Origin: UBA8524 sp964215915
GTDB lineage: Bacteria > Bacteroidota > Bacteroidia > UBA8524
DNA length: 58,952 nucleotides
Assembly: GCA_964215915.1 (NCBI GenBank)
Contig: CAXPEB010000077.1
Coordinates: forward strand, 1 to 58,952
Reading direction: 5' to 3'
Part shown: one piece after another, positions 23,691-32,138 of the stretch
Numbering within the stretch: the stretch's first letter is position 1
Layout of the letters: every line of letters begins with the position of its first letter
Program-made: the position numbers and the translations under genes
The notes under the pieces: generated by a model
Seen by the model: the letters and a program-made list of their open reading frames with translations, nothing else
Told to the model about the DNA's origin: nothing
The model's database searches: none

Positions 23691-25358
23691 TCAGCCTATA
23701 CGGCGGTTCCCCACCCATACAAAACGACGGTTGACAAAATCAGGATTGGCAAAGCTGGCATTTCCTGCGGGGTTTCCACCTGTTACATGGAAGTCCGAGA
23801 AAGCCGCATGCTGGTTTACGAAGATGGCTCCCGTAAAGTTAAAGGATACCGGGGTAAATACCTCGTTCATCTCCTCCTCCACATGCTGCATGAAAGCATT
23901 ATCCGTGCTGTATGCCAGGCAGGTGATGGCACCTTTGGTAGCAGCGGCCTGCTTCATCCTTTGCAAAGAGTCTTCGCTGTTTTTGGTTTTTATGATGAAA
24001 GCCACCGGCCCGAAGCATTCTCCCTGGTATACCGACTCCTGATCGGCATTTAATTCCAGGAGAGTAGGGCTGGCTACCCGGGCACTGTCGAATTCCGGGT
24101 TTTCAATGGCTTCGGATTTCAACAAAACCGAACCTCCCAGTTTATCCGCATTTTTTACCCGTTCAAGCGTGGCTTCTGCCTGAATGCCACCCAGTGTTCC
24201 GGCACCCATTTTCGGGTGGTGTACCAGTCCGTTTACCGCGTCGGTAAGGGCTTTTACCACGTCATCGTAGCTCATCTGGCCTTCGGCGGTTTTGATCCCG
24301 TTTTCCGGGATGAAGATATTCTGCGGAGCCGTACACATTTGTCCGGAGTATAGAGCCAGCGAAAAGGCAATATTCTGAACCACCGGTCCCAGGTCTGTTA
24401 CGGAATCAATCATACAGGAATTCACACCTGCTTTCTCCGTAAACACGGTTTTTCCCGGCAGCGATTCCACGTATTCTCCGAAAGCCGAGCTTCCGGTAAA
24501 ATCGATCAGTTTCACCCTGGAATCTTCAGCCAGGTGTTTGGTGATCGGTTCGCTTTGGGTATCGGCAGCAAGTTGACAGATATCGGCGCTGAAGCCGTTT
24601 TCTTCCAACACGTTCTGCAATTCTTCGATGACAATGGCAATGGGGAGGATAGCCTTCGGGTGTGGTTTTACGATTACCGGATTGCCGGTGATCAGGCTGG
24701 CATACATGCCCGGCACCGTATTCCAGGTAGGGAAGGTGGAACATCCGATCACCAGGGAGACCCCTTTGGGCACGGCTTTCCAGTTTTTATGAAGGCGGAT
24801 CTCAAACTTACCCATGGGTTTTACCCATTCTTTTTCTCCGGGAAAACGTTTCAATTCCTCGTAACCCATGGCAATGGCTTCCAGGGCGCGGTCATTGGCG
24901 TGAGGGCCCGAAGCCTGAAAAGACATGATGAACGATTGCCCGGTAGTATGCATGGTGGCATAGGCGATCTCAAAAAAACGGTTCTTCACACGTTCCAGGG
25001 ATTCGATCAGGATGCCGGCACGTACTTCGGGGCTGGCAGCCGACCAGGATTTGCGGGCTTTTTCCGCCCGATCCACCAGCTGTTCCGCGCTGTATTTCGG
25101 GTAACGGATGCCCAGACCAAGTTGCAGATAGGGTGAAATTTCTTCGCCGACAAAGCCACTTTCTCCGGTTTGTTTCAGCCCGGTGAAGTTTTCGTTCATC
25201 TGTTTGCTGAAAGCTGATTTTCCTTCTTCATCGCCATTTTCCCCGTAGGCTTTGGGGTGCTCGGGATAGGGGGTCCAGAATCCGCGATCGTGTATGGCGG
25301 TAACAGCCGCTTTGAGCGTTTCTTCGTGCTTCTGAAAGAGGGAAAGTGCTTGTGACAT
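23691..25358 (-). CDS. paaN: Phenylacetic-acid degradation aldehyde dehydrogenase PaaN
   Basis: The 555-residue protein is an aldehyde dehydrogenase superfamily member with catalytic Cys342 in SGQMCTAPQN and the general base Glu308 in FTEKAGVNS. The N-terminal extension (SLFQKHEETLKAAVTAI, GFWTPYPEHPKAYGE) and NPAGNASFANPDFVNRRFVWVG at the C-terminus match the family annotated PaaN. It lacks the MaoC hydratase domain of PaaZ. No other phenylacetate genes are nearby, so it may act on another acyl-CoA-derived aldehyde. ATG 25358 is preferred to the open extension to 25451. A perfect -7 element, TAGCTTTG, lies 20 bases upstream. Confidence 0.88.
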   Translation of the reverse strand: MSQALSLFQKHEETLKAAVTAIHDRGFWTPYPEHPKAYGENGDEEGKSAFSKQMNENFTGLKQTGESGFVGEEISPYLQLGLGIRYPKYSAEQLVDRAEKARKSWSAASPEVRAGILIESLERVKNRFFEIAYATMHTTGQSFIMSFQASGPHANDRALEAIAMGYEELKRFPGEKEWVKPMGKFEIRLHKNWKAVPKGVSLVIGCSTFPTWNTVPGMYASLITGNPVIVKPHPKAILPIAIVIEELQNVLEENGFSADICQLAADTQSEPITKHLAEDSRVKLIDFTGSSAFGEYVESLPGKTVFTEKAGVNSCMIDSVTDLGPVVQNIAFSLALYSGQMCTAPQNIFIPENGIKTAEGQMSYDDVVKALTDAVNGLVHHPKMGAGTLGGIQAEATLERVKNADKLGGSVLLKSEAIENPEFDSARVASPTLLELNADQESVYQGECFGPVAFIIKTKNSEDSLQRMKQAAATKGAITCLAYSTDNAFMQHVEEEMNEVFTPVSFNFTGAIFVNQHAAFSDFHVTGGNPAGNASFANPDFVNRRFVWVGNRRIG

Positions 25359-25378
25359 GATCCTTAGATTTATGCGGA

Positions 25379-25386
25379 CAAAGCTA
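25379..25386 (-). promoter_or_regulatory. -7 element for paaN
   Basis: The minus strand reads TAGCTTTG, matching TAnnTTTG, 20 bases before the paaN ATG. A TTG at the -33 position was not found. It lies in the 92-base divergent region shared with the 25451 gene. Confidence 0.45.
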
Positions 25387-25450
25387 CAGATTTTTTTACT
25401 CGACAGGGCACTATTTTCAATACTTTCAGCGGATTTTGTAACTTGCTGCA

Positions 25451-25753
25451 ATGTCTGAATTCAGCCGGTTGTTTATGAATCTAGCGGTGACCTATGCCAT
25501 GATGAACCGTGAGCAGTTTACCGAACGTTTTGCGTCCCTTTTTGAGCAGTATCAAATGGATGAGGAGAAACTCATGCAGCTCAGCAATGCCATCATGGAT
25601 GAAATAGCCAACTGGCGCGATCGCAAAAACATGGCGAGCATGATGAAAGACGCTACCGAAGGAAACAGCGAGGCCCTGAAGGAACAGCTGGCCGCGCTTA
25701 CCGAGGAGATCAGGAAGCTGAACGAACAGTTAAACAAAAAAGGCGACGACTAA
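25451..25753 (+). CDS. Small coiled-coil protein upstream of UbiB-like kinase
   Basis: The 100-residue soluble protein has an N-terminal helical part (SRLFMNLAVTYAMMNREQFTERFASLFEQYQ) and a C-terminal coiled coil (EALKEQLAALTEEIRKLNEQLNKKG). The layout resembles phasin/BMFP-type accessory proteins (compare UbiK, whose coiled coil binds partners in ubiquinone synthesis). Its stop TAA is immediately followed by the ATG of the ABC1/UbiB kinase gene, so the two products are probably made together and may interact. Family assignment is uncertain. Confidence 0.75.
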   Translation: MSEFSRLFMNLAVTYAMMNREQFTERFASLFEQYQMDEEKLMQLSNAIMDEIANWRDRKNMASMMKDATEGNSEALKEQLAALTEEIRKLNEQLNKKGDD

Positions 25754-27406
25754 ATGTTCTTCTTCCGCATCCGTATTGCCTGGCTCCAGTTTTGGAGAGC
25801 GCTGGATATTATCCTGGTCCTGATCCGTCAGCTGTTTATGGAATTTGCGAGCAAACAGAAATGGCTGCGGCGCATCTTCCGGCTTAATCATCCTGAAAAA
25901 CATAAGGTACGCACCACCGAAGAGCGTATCCGGATCATTATAGAAGACCTTGGTCCGACCTTCATCAAATTCGGACAGATACTGGCCGACCGGCCCGACC
26001 TGATCTCGGAAACACTCCGAAGGGAACTGAAACACCTGCAAACCGAGGCCCGTCCCATTGACGACAACCTGTGCCTTTCCATATTGGAAAAAGAGCTGGG
26101 AAGCAAGGTGGAGGACATCTTCCTGGAATTCGATAAGGTCCACATGGCTTCCGCATCCATCGGCCAAACCTATCGTGGGAAACTGCGCTCGGGCGAAAAT
26201 GTCATCATCAAGGTACAACGACCGCATATCGAGGCTAAGATCAAACTCGACCTCGTACTGATGAAACACCTGGCCAAGCGGGTCATCAAAGACTATCCCT
26301 ACCTGGCCAATATGGGACTGGAGGACATTGTTTCCGAGTTCGGGGAGACTATCATGAAGGAACTCAACTACCTTAATGAAGCCTCCAACGCGTTTCGTTT
26401 CGGGGAAATGTTCAAGACCAACCCCAATGTGCATATCCCCCGGGTATTCCTGGAGTACTGTACCCGGAAGGTAATGGTGATGGAATTTATCGAAGGGATT
26501 CCCCCGGATGATATTGATCTCCTGAAAGAGCGCGGGTATAACCTCAGTGAAATTGCCCGCAACGGGGCCGAAGCGCTATTGCAGATGATTTTTGTTCATG
26601 GACATTTTCATGCCGACCCGCACCCGGGGAATATTTTCGTGATGCGTAACAACGTCATTTCCTTCATTGATTTTGGGATGGTTGGGACCCTGAAGCCGGC
26701 GCATATGGATTTCCTTGCAGGGTTTATCCTCGGCTTTGCCCGGCAGGATTCCAAAATGATCACCCGGGCACTGTTGCGTCTCAGTGGTAAAAAGTTTTAT
26801 GAGTACTCGGAAGAACTGGAGTTCGAGGTGGAGGATCTCATCAAACGAAACAGCTATTTACCCTACGAAAAACTGGATTTTGCGCAGCTGCTGACCGACT
26901 GTGTCAACATGATCCTGAAATACGACCTGCATATCCATTCCAGTATCTACCTGTTGCTGAAAGCCATTGCCACCATACAGCGTTTTGCTGAAAAACTGGA
27001 GCCGGAACTGTCTTTTGCGGAAACCGTGCTGCCCTATGCCAGGGAGCTTGTTCGGAAAAAATTCAGCCCCCGTAAAGTTGCCGGTGATCTATACAACGCC
27101 ATTGGTGATTATGTCAGCCTGTTCCGGAACTTCCCCGGAGAGGTGAATTCCATTCTGGGCAAGATCAAAGACGGGAAACTCGTCCATGAAATAAAGATGC
27201 ACGACAACAGGATGGCCCAGCGACTTATCCGAACCTTTACCCGGCGAATTGCATTGGCTGTATTGATGGCGTCGCTTATCATCTGCTCCACCATTTTATT
27301 GGGCAATCATCCGGAAAGTACGTTTGTGAAACTCTTATTTGCCGTGTCTTCCCTTCTGGCTTTGTTTGTTATTCTTCGCTTTCTGTTTGGCGGACAAAAC
27401 CGTTAA
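25754..27406 (+). CDS. ABC1/AarF/UbiB-family atypical kinase
   Basis: The 550-residue protein belongs to the UbiB/COQ8 family, linked to isoprenoid quinone metabolism. Landmarks are the KxGQ motif in LGPTFIKFGQILADRPDL, the A-rich/SASIGQTYRGKL nucleotide loop, VIIKVQRP with the ATP-binding Lys, the catalytic HGHFHADPHPGNIFV, and the metal-binding FIDFGM. Two hydrophobic helices at the C-terminus (LAVLMASLIICSTILL and LLFAVSSLLALFVILRFLF) anchor it in the membrane. Bacteroidota use menaquinone, so a role in menaquinone metabolism or lipid quality control is inferred. It is zero bases from the upstream coiled-coil gene. Confidence 0.94.
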   Translation: MFFFRIRIAWLQFWRALDIILVLIRQLFMEFASKQKWLRRIFRLNHPEKHKVRTTEERIRIIIEDLGPTFIKFGQILADRPDLISETLRRELKHLQTEARPIDDNLCLSILEKELGSKVEDIFLEFDKVHMASASIGQTYRGKLRSGENVIIKVQRPHIEAKIKLDLVLMKHLAKRVIKDYPYLANMGLEDIVSEFGETIMKELNYLNEASNAFRFGEMFKTNPNVHIPRVFLEYCTRKVMVMEFIEGIPPDDIDLLKERGYNLSEIARNGAEALLQMIFVHGHFHADPHPGNIFVMRNNVISFIDFGMVGTLKPAHMDFLAGFILGFARQDSKMITRALLRLSGKKFYEYSEELEFEVEDLIKRNSYLPYEKLDFAQLLTDCVNMILKYDLHIHSSIYLLLKAIATIQRFAEKLEPELSFAETVLPYARELVRKKFSPRKVAGDLYNAIGDYVSLFRNFPGEVNSILGKIKDGKLVHEIKMHDNRMAQRLIRTFTRRIALAVLMASLIICSTILLGNHPESTFVKLLFAVSSLLALFVILRFLFGGQNR

Positions 27407-27433
27407 CGGAACGTAGCCTTTATTGGAAAGATC

Positions 27434-28003
27434 TCAGGAATGGAGAATGCATTCCTCGATCACCCGCGGGTAATGGGTATGTTCCAGTTTATGGATTTTC
27501 TCCGCAAGCGATTCCGGTGATTCACCGGCTTCAAGAGACACCCTGGCCTGGAAGATAGGTTCTCCCTCATCGTATTTTTCGTCGACAAAATGAACCGTGA
27601 TCCCGCTTTCTTTTTCCCCGTTCTTTACTACAGCCTCATGAACATGATGCCCGTACATCCCTTTTCCTCCGTAGGCGGGCAGCAGGGCTGGATGGATATT
27701 GATGATCCTGCCGGGATAGGCTTCCAACAGGTTGTCGGGGATCAGCCACAGGAAACCGGCCAGGATAACCCAGTCGATATGGTCAGCTACCAGCATACCC
27801 AAAACATCTCCTGATTTTAACTCTTCCCTGTCGAATACCCGGGAGGGTATCCCCAGCTTGTCGGCGCGTTCCAGCACATAGGCCTCCGGGTTATTGCAGT
27901 ATACCGCCGCTACTTCGATACGGGCACTGTCCCGGAAATATTCGGCAATACGCTGAACATTGGTCCCGCTTCCAGAAGCAAACAAGGCAAGTCGCGTTTT
28001 CAT
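27434..28003 (-). CDS. purN: Phosphoribosylglycinamide formyltransferase
   Basis: This is the third step of purine synthesis: it transfers formyl from 10-formyl-THF to GAR. The N-terminal ALFASGSGTNVQRI binds phosphate. Catalytic residues lie in IINIHPALLPAYGGKGMYGHHVHEAV (Asn-His) and the Asp is in VDEKYDEGEPIFQ. The 189-residue length is normal. Its ATG overlaps the stop of the upstream lipoprotein gene by one base (TGATG), so it is probably translated from that gene's mRNA. Confidence 0.96.
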   Translation of the reverse strand: MKTRLALFASGSGTNVQRIAEYFRDSARIEVAAVYCNNPEAYVLERADKLGIPSRVFDREELKSGDVLGMLVADHIDWVILAGFLWLIPDNLLEAYPGRIINIHPALLPAYGGKGMYGHHVHEAVVKNGEKESGITVHFVDEKYDEGEPIFQARVSLEAGESPESLAEKIHKLEHTHYPRVIEECILHS

Positions 28004-29478
28004 CAGAATTTCAATTCAGTGTTCAGTATCCTGTCAAACCAACTATCCATAGAGGCATTGTTCTCAAAGACATAAATCGGTACCATCATCAGGATGAAGT
28101 CCGTATTGTTATCGGATTTTCTGACTCTTCTGGCTCCCAAAACCGAGTTGCCTTTCCATATCCCGATATTTCCCGATGAATCCTGCGTGATCACTCCTTT
28201 ATAAAGTGCTTCAAAGCGGTAGTTGCTGTTGTCCTGAGCAAGCTCCAGAGGACGCAGGCCGCTGATGATCTGCGAGGTATTGAGCAGGGCGGGGTACCCC
28301 GGGCTGGCACCGTAAAGGGAATCATTGAGGTTAAAGAGCAGGGACACATTGGCGGGTCTTGCCGAATAGGCGGCTGCAGGCGCAAAATCGAGGTAAGCCG
28401 GTTGATCTTCGATCACATCATTGCCTTCGGTGATGAGCAGGAGTTTGCCTCCTTGTTGAAAGAACCGGGTGGTGGTTTTTTGCATCAACGATAACACAAA
28501 CTCGGAGTTCTCGCTATAAACGAAGATCTTTTTGAAGAAGCTGAAAACCCTGTCCTGGGTAATAGGGTCCGGCGACAAATCAGTAACGGTAGCACCTTCG
28601 GGGCCAGCCTGGAGGGTATCGAAACTTTTGTTAAGGGCCTGGAATATTTTCCCGGCATAAAAATTCTGTACGTTGGCCCGGTTAAAGCTGGAGCGCTGGG
28701 CATTGATCAGCAGAATATCTGAAACGGGTTTACGGATGAAGATCTCCGGTGCGGCGATCCAGTCGCTGGTTGCCCCGACCTTATCCACGGCACGGATATA
28801 CAGGATGTTCTTGTCATCCAGCTTCATGCCGTTTAGTTTGGAGGCGTGCGGAGTGGTGAGGGTGCCGGGATAAACCGTGCAGGGGCTGGTGGCTCCGCTG
28901 ATATTGTCGGCTACGATACCGGCTTCACTAAAGCTTGGGCTAAGCTCGATTGGGGTAACTGTGGTATCGTTCCATACCAGTTCATAATGGTCCAGGCTGG
29001 CGTCACCATCCGGGTCGGAACCGGTCCAGAAATATTTTACGGCAGGGAAAGATCGGGTTGGGTTTCCTGCGGGTATGACAAAGTGTACTTCCGGATCAGA
29101 GTTCTTCACCGGGTAAACCAGGCTTGCCGGGGTGGGGTCTGCCAGGTTCATGTTATCGATAGCTCGCACATAGAAGCGGAAATCGGCAGTGTCTGACGCT
29201 CCTGGAAGGCTCAGCGTGAAGCTGCTGTCTTGTCTTTCGGTATAGGTCCAGAGTTGTCCGTCAAGCGACACTTCATACCCTTTGATATACCCGTCGGGGT
29301 CATCACCGCCCCACTGCACTTCCACCACCGATTCGTAGCGATTATCCCCGAAACGTACGATGGTATCGGCCAGCATGTAGGTTTCCGGCGCTTCATTGTC
29401 CTTCAATTCTCCGGCGTATTCTCTCCGGCATGCGCAAAGGCTAAGTACGGCGAGCAGAAACAGGGCAGCGGATTTCAT
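28003..29478 (-). CDS. Lipoprotein with Fn3-like repeats, unknown function
   Basis: The protein of about 491 residues starts with a lipoprotein signal ending LSLCAC. It has two or three immunoglobulin/Fn3-like segments marked by VEVQWGGDDPDGYIKGYEVSLDG and VKYFWTGSDPDGDASLDHYELVW, each with the (G/D)xDPDG pattern. A C-terminal region of about 230 residues (DILLINAQRSSFNRANVQNFYAGKI onwards) resembles an alpha/beta fold. Function is unknown. A -7 element at 29484-29491 overlaps the earlier ATG at 29490, so ATG 29478 is the likely start. It is translationally coupled to purN, an unusual pairing. Confidence 0.72.
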   Translation of the reverse strand: MKSAALFLLAVLSLCACRREYAGELKDNEAPETYMLADTIVRFGDNRYESVVEVQWGGDDPDGYIKGYEVSLDGQLWTYTERQDSSFTLSLPGASDTADFRFYVRAIDNMNLADPTPASLVYPVKNSDPEVHFVIPAGNPTRSFPAVKYFWTGSDPDGDASLDHYELVWNDTTVTPIELSPSFSEAGIVADNISGATSPCTVYPGTLTTPHASKLNGMKLDDKNILYIRAVDKVGATSDWIAAPEIFIRKPVSDILLINAQRSSFNRANVQNFYAGKIFQALNKSFDTLQAGPEGATVTDLSPDPITQDRVFSFFKKIFVYSENSEFVLSLMQKTTTRFFQQGGKLLLITEGNDVIEDQPAYLDFAPAAAYSARPANVSLLFNLNDSLYGASPGYPALLNTSQIISGLRPLELAQDNSNYRFEALYKGVITQDSSGNIGIWKGNSVLGARRVRKSDNNTDFILMMVPIYVFENNASMDSWFDRILNTELKF

Positions 29479-29483
29479 TCCTG

Positions 29484-29491
29484 CAAACATA
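29484..29491 (-). promoter_or_regulatory. -7 element for the lipoprotein-purN operon
   Basis: The minus strand reads TATGTTTG, a TAnnTTTG match, ending five bases before ATG 29478. This decides the start: the alternative ATG at 29490 lies inside the promoter element. The mRNA would be essentially leaderless. Confidence 0.5.
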
Positions 29492-29543
29492 CATCATCGC
29501 TCCAAAATCCGGCTTTCCGAACAGATCAAGAAATCGTGAAAAC

Positions 29544-30587
29544 TTAGAAGCGTATGCCGAAAAGGATACCTTTCAGTTCACGCAGGTAGCGGGTCTTTTC
29601 CTTGTCGGGCGCATAGACAAAACCTTCCAGGGTGATGAGGCGTTCGTGCTTTTCATCCACCACGGTTACGGAATAATAGGGCCCTCCCATAAAATCGTTT
29701 TCCAATGTCCAGTACCCGTTGTAAGCCCGGGCATAGTGCCCGTTAAAGTCTACCGTTTCCAGGTAATAAGAGAACTGGTTGTCAGTGGCCATATAACTGC
29801 CGGCCGCTTCGCCGGTTATATAGGGCTTAACCACCGAATCACGACGGGCGATAAGGTTTTTCAGTTCCAGCTGGTTGGTATCCGTATAGGGTTGGTAATG
29901 GATGACTATGTTGAGATCCGTTTCCGAACCTTCGCTTCGCAGCCAGACAAATCCTTCTTTTTCGTTGATCTTGCTGTTGGACGCAATGTGGTAGGAGCCC
30001 GGAGCTTTAACACTGATACCATGCTTTTCTTCAATCTCCTTGCTGATCAGTTCATTGGGAACATGGGTTACCCTACCAGTGATCTCCTGCAGTTCCAGCT
30101 CCAGCATTTTTTGCCTCACCAGTCCCTGGTTCTGCCGGATAAACGTTGCCGCCGAATCGCCATTGTCGGTAAGCAGAAAGAGAATCCGCTGCGGGCTCGA
30201 CCAGATATCTTTTTGGATAAAGTTGGAAACTCCTGTCCGTTTTTTTGACGTGATGAAGCTATCAAGGGGTGAGGGCATGAGCTTCGCAATTCCCGACTTC
30301 AGTCCGCTGCGGGTTACCACCAGCATGGTACCTTCGTAAACCAGGCTGCCTCGGATTCCGGCAGGTGTAAGGAAGGCAATATTGAAATACGGCTCCTCGC
30401 CACCGTATAGTAACTGAGGTGCTGCAAGGCTTTCCCTCACCGCGGAACGAAGGTTCTCGTTCATCAGATCCTCGTCCACCACCACGAATATTTCTCCGAA
30501 CTGACCGGTAGATACCGGTTTTATTGAGGAGGTATTGCTGCAGGAGAGCAGCAGGGAAAATAGAGCGATGCCGAGTACCTGTTTCAT
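29544..30587 (-). CDS. DUF4837 family lipoprotein
   Basis: The 347-residue protein has a lipoprotein signal (LFSLLLSCSN, lipid Cys near residue 16). It matches the Bacteroidota family DUF4837, with FGEIFVVVDEDL at the start, PSPLDSFITSKK, and RLITLEGFVYAPDKEKTRYLRELKGILF at the end. Function is unknown. The start is three bases after the stop of the MltD-like gene, so the two form an operon; a cell-envelope role is therefore likely. Confidence 0.8.
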   Translation of the reverse strand: MKQVLGIALFSLLLSCSNTSSIKPVSTGQFGEIFVVVDEDLMNENLRSAVRESLAAPQLLYGGEEPYFNIAFLTPAGIRGSLVYEGTMLVVTRSGLKSGIAKLMPSPLDSFITSKKRTGVSNFIQKDIWSSPQRILFLLTDNGDSAATFIRQNQGLVRQKMLELELQEITGRVTHVPNELISKEIEEKHGISVKAPGSYHIASNSKINEKEGFVWLRSEGSETDLNIVIHYQPYTDTNQLELKNLIARRDSVVKPYITGEAAGSYMATDNQFSYYLETVDFNGHYARAYNGYWTLENDFMGGPYYSVTVVDEKHERLITLEGFVYAPDKEKTRYLRELKGILFGIRF

Positions 30588-30590
30588 GGA

Positions 30591-32048
30591 TTAGCTGCCT
30601 TCCGCCACTTTCAATACCCTGCCCGGATGGATGATCTCATTGTCTCCGATACGGTTCCACTTCTTCAATAATTCCACGGTTACGCCATCGTAAGCGGCGG
30701 CAATACTATATAGCGTATCTCCCGATTTTACGGTATGGTGGGTGGGGCCGGCTTTTTCCTGTACTTTCTCTGCCAGAACAGGTTGATCCGGCATATCCAG
30801 GTAAACGATTTCTTTATGCTCCACCAGGATAGTCAGATAACGACCCGGCACCACCCGGTTCCTGGAAATGATGTTCCATTCTTTGATGTCCGCACTGGAA
30901 ACATGGTATTTTTTGGCAATGGAGTAGAGGTTGTCTCCCCTCCGAACCTTGTAGCGCACCTTTTCCACGCTGATGTCCATACGGTATGGCCTTCCTTCCT
31001 CGTCGTACATCGGCATGTTGCGAATGCTGTCGCGGATGCTGGCGTAAAGCATGGCCTGCTGGTAGGGGAGATAGATGGATTGGGTAATTCCCAGGTCCGG
31101 CACCATCTCCTTTTTCATGTGCGGGTTCAGGTCGTAAAGGTGTTCGGGACTGATCTTTAATGCTGAGGCAAGTTGTTCGAAAGTCAGCATCTGGTCTACC
31201 TCTACACGTTCTATCACACTGTGAAGGTCTGCAGGGGTAGGTTTCAACCCATGCTCCTCGGCGTAGTTCATCAGGTAAACCACTGCAATGAAGGCAGGAA
31301 CATAGCCACGGGTTTCACGGGGCAGGTAATGCTGGATTTCCCAGAAGTTCTTTTTGCCACCGGAGCGGCGTATTGCTTTGTTGACATTTCCGGGGCCACA
31401 GTTGTATGAGGCAATCACCAGAAGCCAGTCGCCATAGAGTTTGTAACTGTCATTGAAATAATCGCAGGCGGCCTGAGTGGATTTGTACACATCGCGTCGT
31501 TCGTCCACATAGGAATTGATGGTCAGGCCGTAGCGGATACCCGTGGAGTAGATAAACTGCCAAGGACCTGCGGCTCCTGCCCAGGAAGTAGCTTTGGGGT
31601 TGAGCGCAGATTCCACCACACTCAGGTATTTCAATTCCAGGGGTAGGTTATTCTTATCCAGGACTTCCTCATAGATGGGGAAGTAGTAGTCGGAAAGACC
31701 CAGTATTCTGGAGGTCAGTTCTTTTTTCTTCCTTCCATACAGGTCGATAAAGCCCTTAACATACGAGTTGTATTCCAGCTGTACCTCAGAACCGAGGTTG
31801 TTCATCCGCTGCTGGATGAGGGTAGCGGGAAATTCCGGGAGTTCACCGTTTTCGCTGAAGTCAAGCTCTTCAGGATTGACAAAGCTCGAATTATTCAGGA
31901 ATCCGTTCTGATGGAGTAAGAGGGTCATGCTGTCCAGACCGGCAATGATCGGGACTGCGCTCTGTTTTTTTTCGGTCGATTGTGCGGCTGCGCCAAGCGG
32001 AGATTGTATCAACCCCGCCAAACCAAGCCAGAAAATGTATTTTTTCAT
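30591..32048 (-). CDS. MltD-like lytic transglycosylase with two LysM repeats
   Basis: It cleaves peptidoglycan glycan strands to anhydromuropeptides. The signal peptide covers about residues 1-22. The SLT domain (about 130-260) has catalytic Glu146 in YLSVVESALNP, followed by GAAGPWQFIYSTG and SYNCGPGNVNKAI. Two LysM peptidoglycan-binding repeats lie near 372-416 (VRRGDNLYSIAKKYHV) and 439-482 (VKSGDTLYSIAAAY). The length of 485 residues fits membrane-bound transglycosylase D. A consensus promoter lies upstream, and DUF4837 follows by three bases. Confidence 0.93.
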   Translation of the reverse strand: MKKYIFWLGLAGLIQSPLGAAAQSTEKKQSAVPIIAGLDSMTLLLHQNGFLNNSSFVNPEELDFSENGELPEFPATLIQQRMNNLGSEVQLEYNSYVKGFIDLYGRKKKELTSRILGLSDYYFPIYEEVLDKNNLPLELKYLSVVESALNPKATSWAGAAGPWQFIYSTGIRYGLTINSYVDERRDVYKSTQAACDYFNDSYKLYGDWLLVIASYNCGPGNVNKAIRRSGGKKNFWEIQHYLPRETRGYVPAFIAVVYLMNYAEEHGLKPTPADLHSVIERVEVDQMLTFEQLASALKISPEHLYDLNPHMKKEMVPDLGITQSIYLPYQQAMLYASIRDSIRNMPMYDEEGRPYRMDISVEKVRYKVRRGDNLYSIAKKYHVSSADIKEWNIISRNRVVPGRYLTILVEHKEIVYLDMPDQPVLAEKVQEKAGPTHHTVKSGDTLYSIAAAYDGVTVELLKKWNRIGDNEIIHPGRVLKVAEGS

Positions 32049-32082
32049 CTCCGTGTTCGGTTTAGTAATTAATGGTCAAAAA

Positions 32083-32113
32083 CAAATGTACGTGCTGTAC
32101 ACAAGGATTTCAA
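32083..32113 (-). promoter_or_regulatory. Consensus promoter for the mltD-DUF4837 operon
   Basis: On the minus strand TTG (32113-32111), 20 bases, then TACATTTG (32090-32083). Both elements and the spacing match the Bacteroidota housekeeping consensus. The predicted leader is about 28 bases. Confidence 0.7.
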
Positions 32114-32138
32114 CAGGATTTTCCACAAGCGTCAAGAA

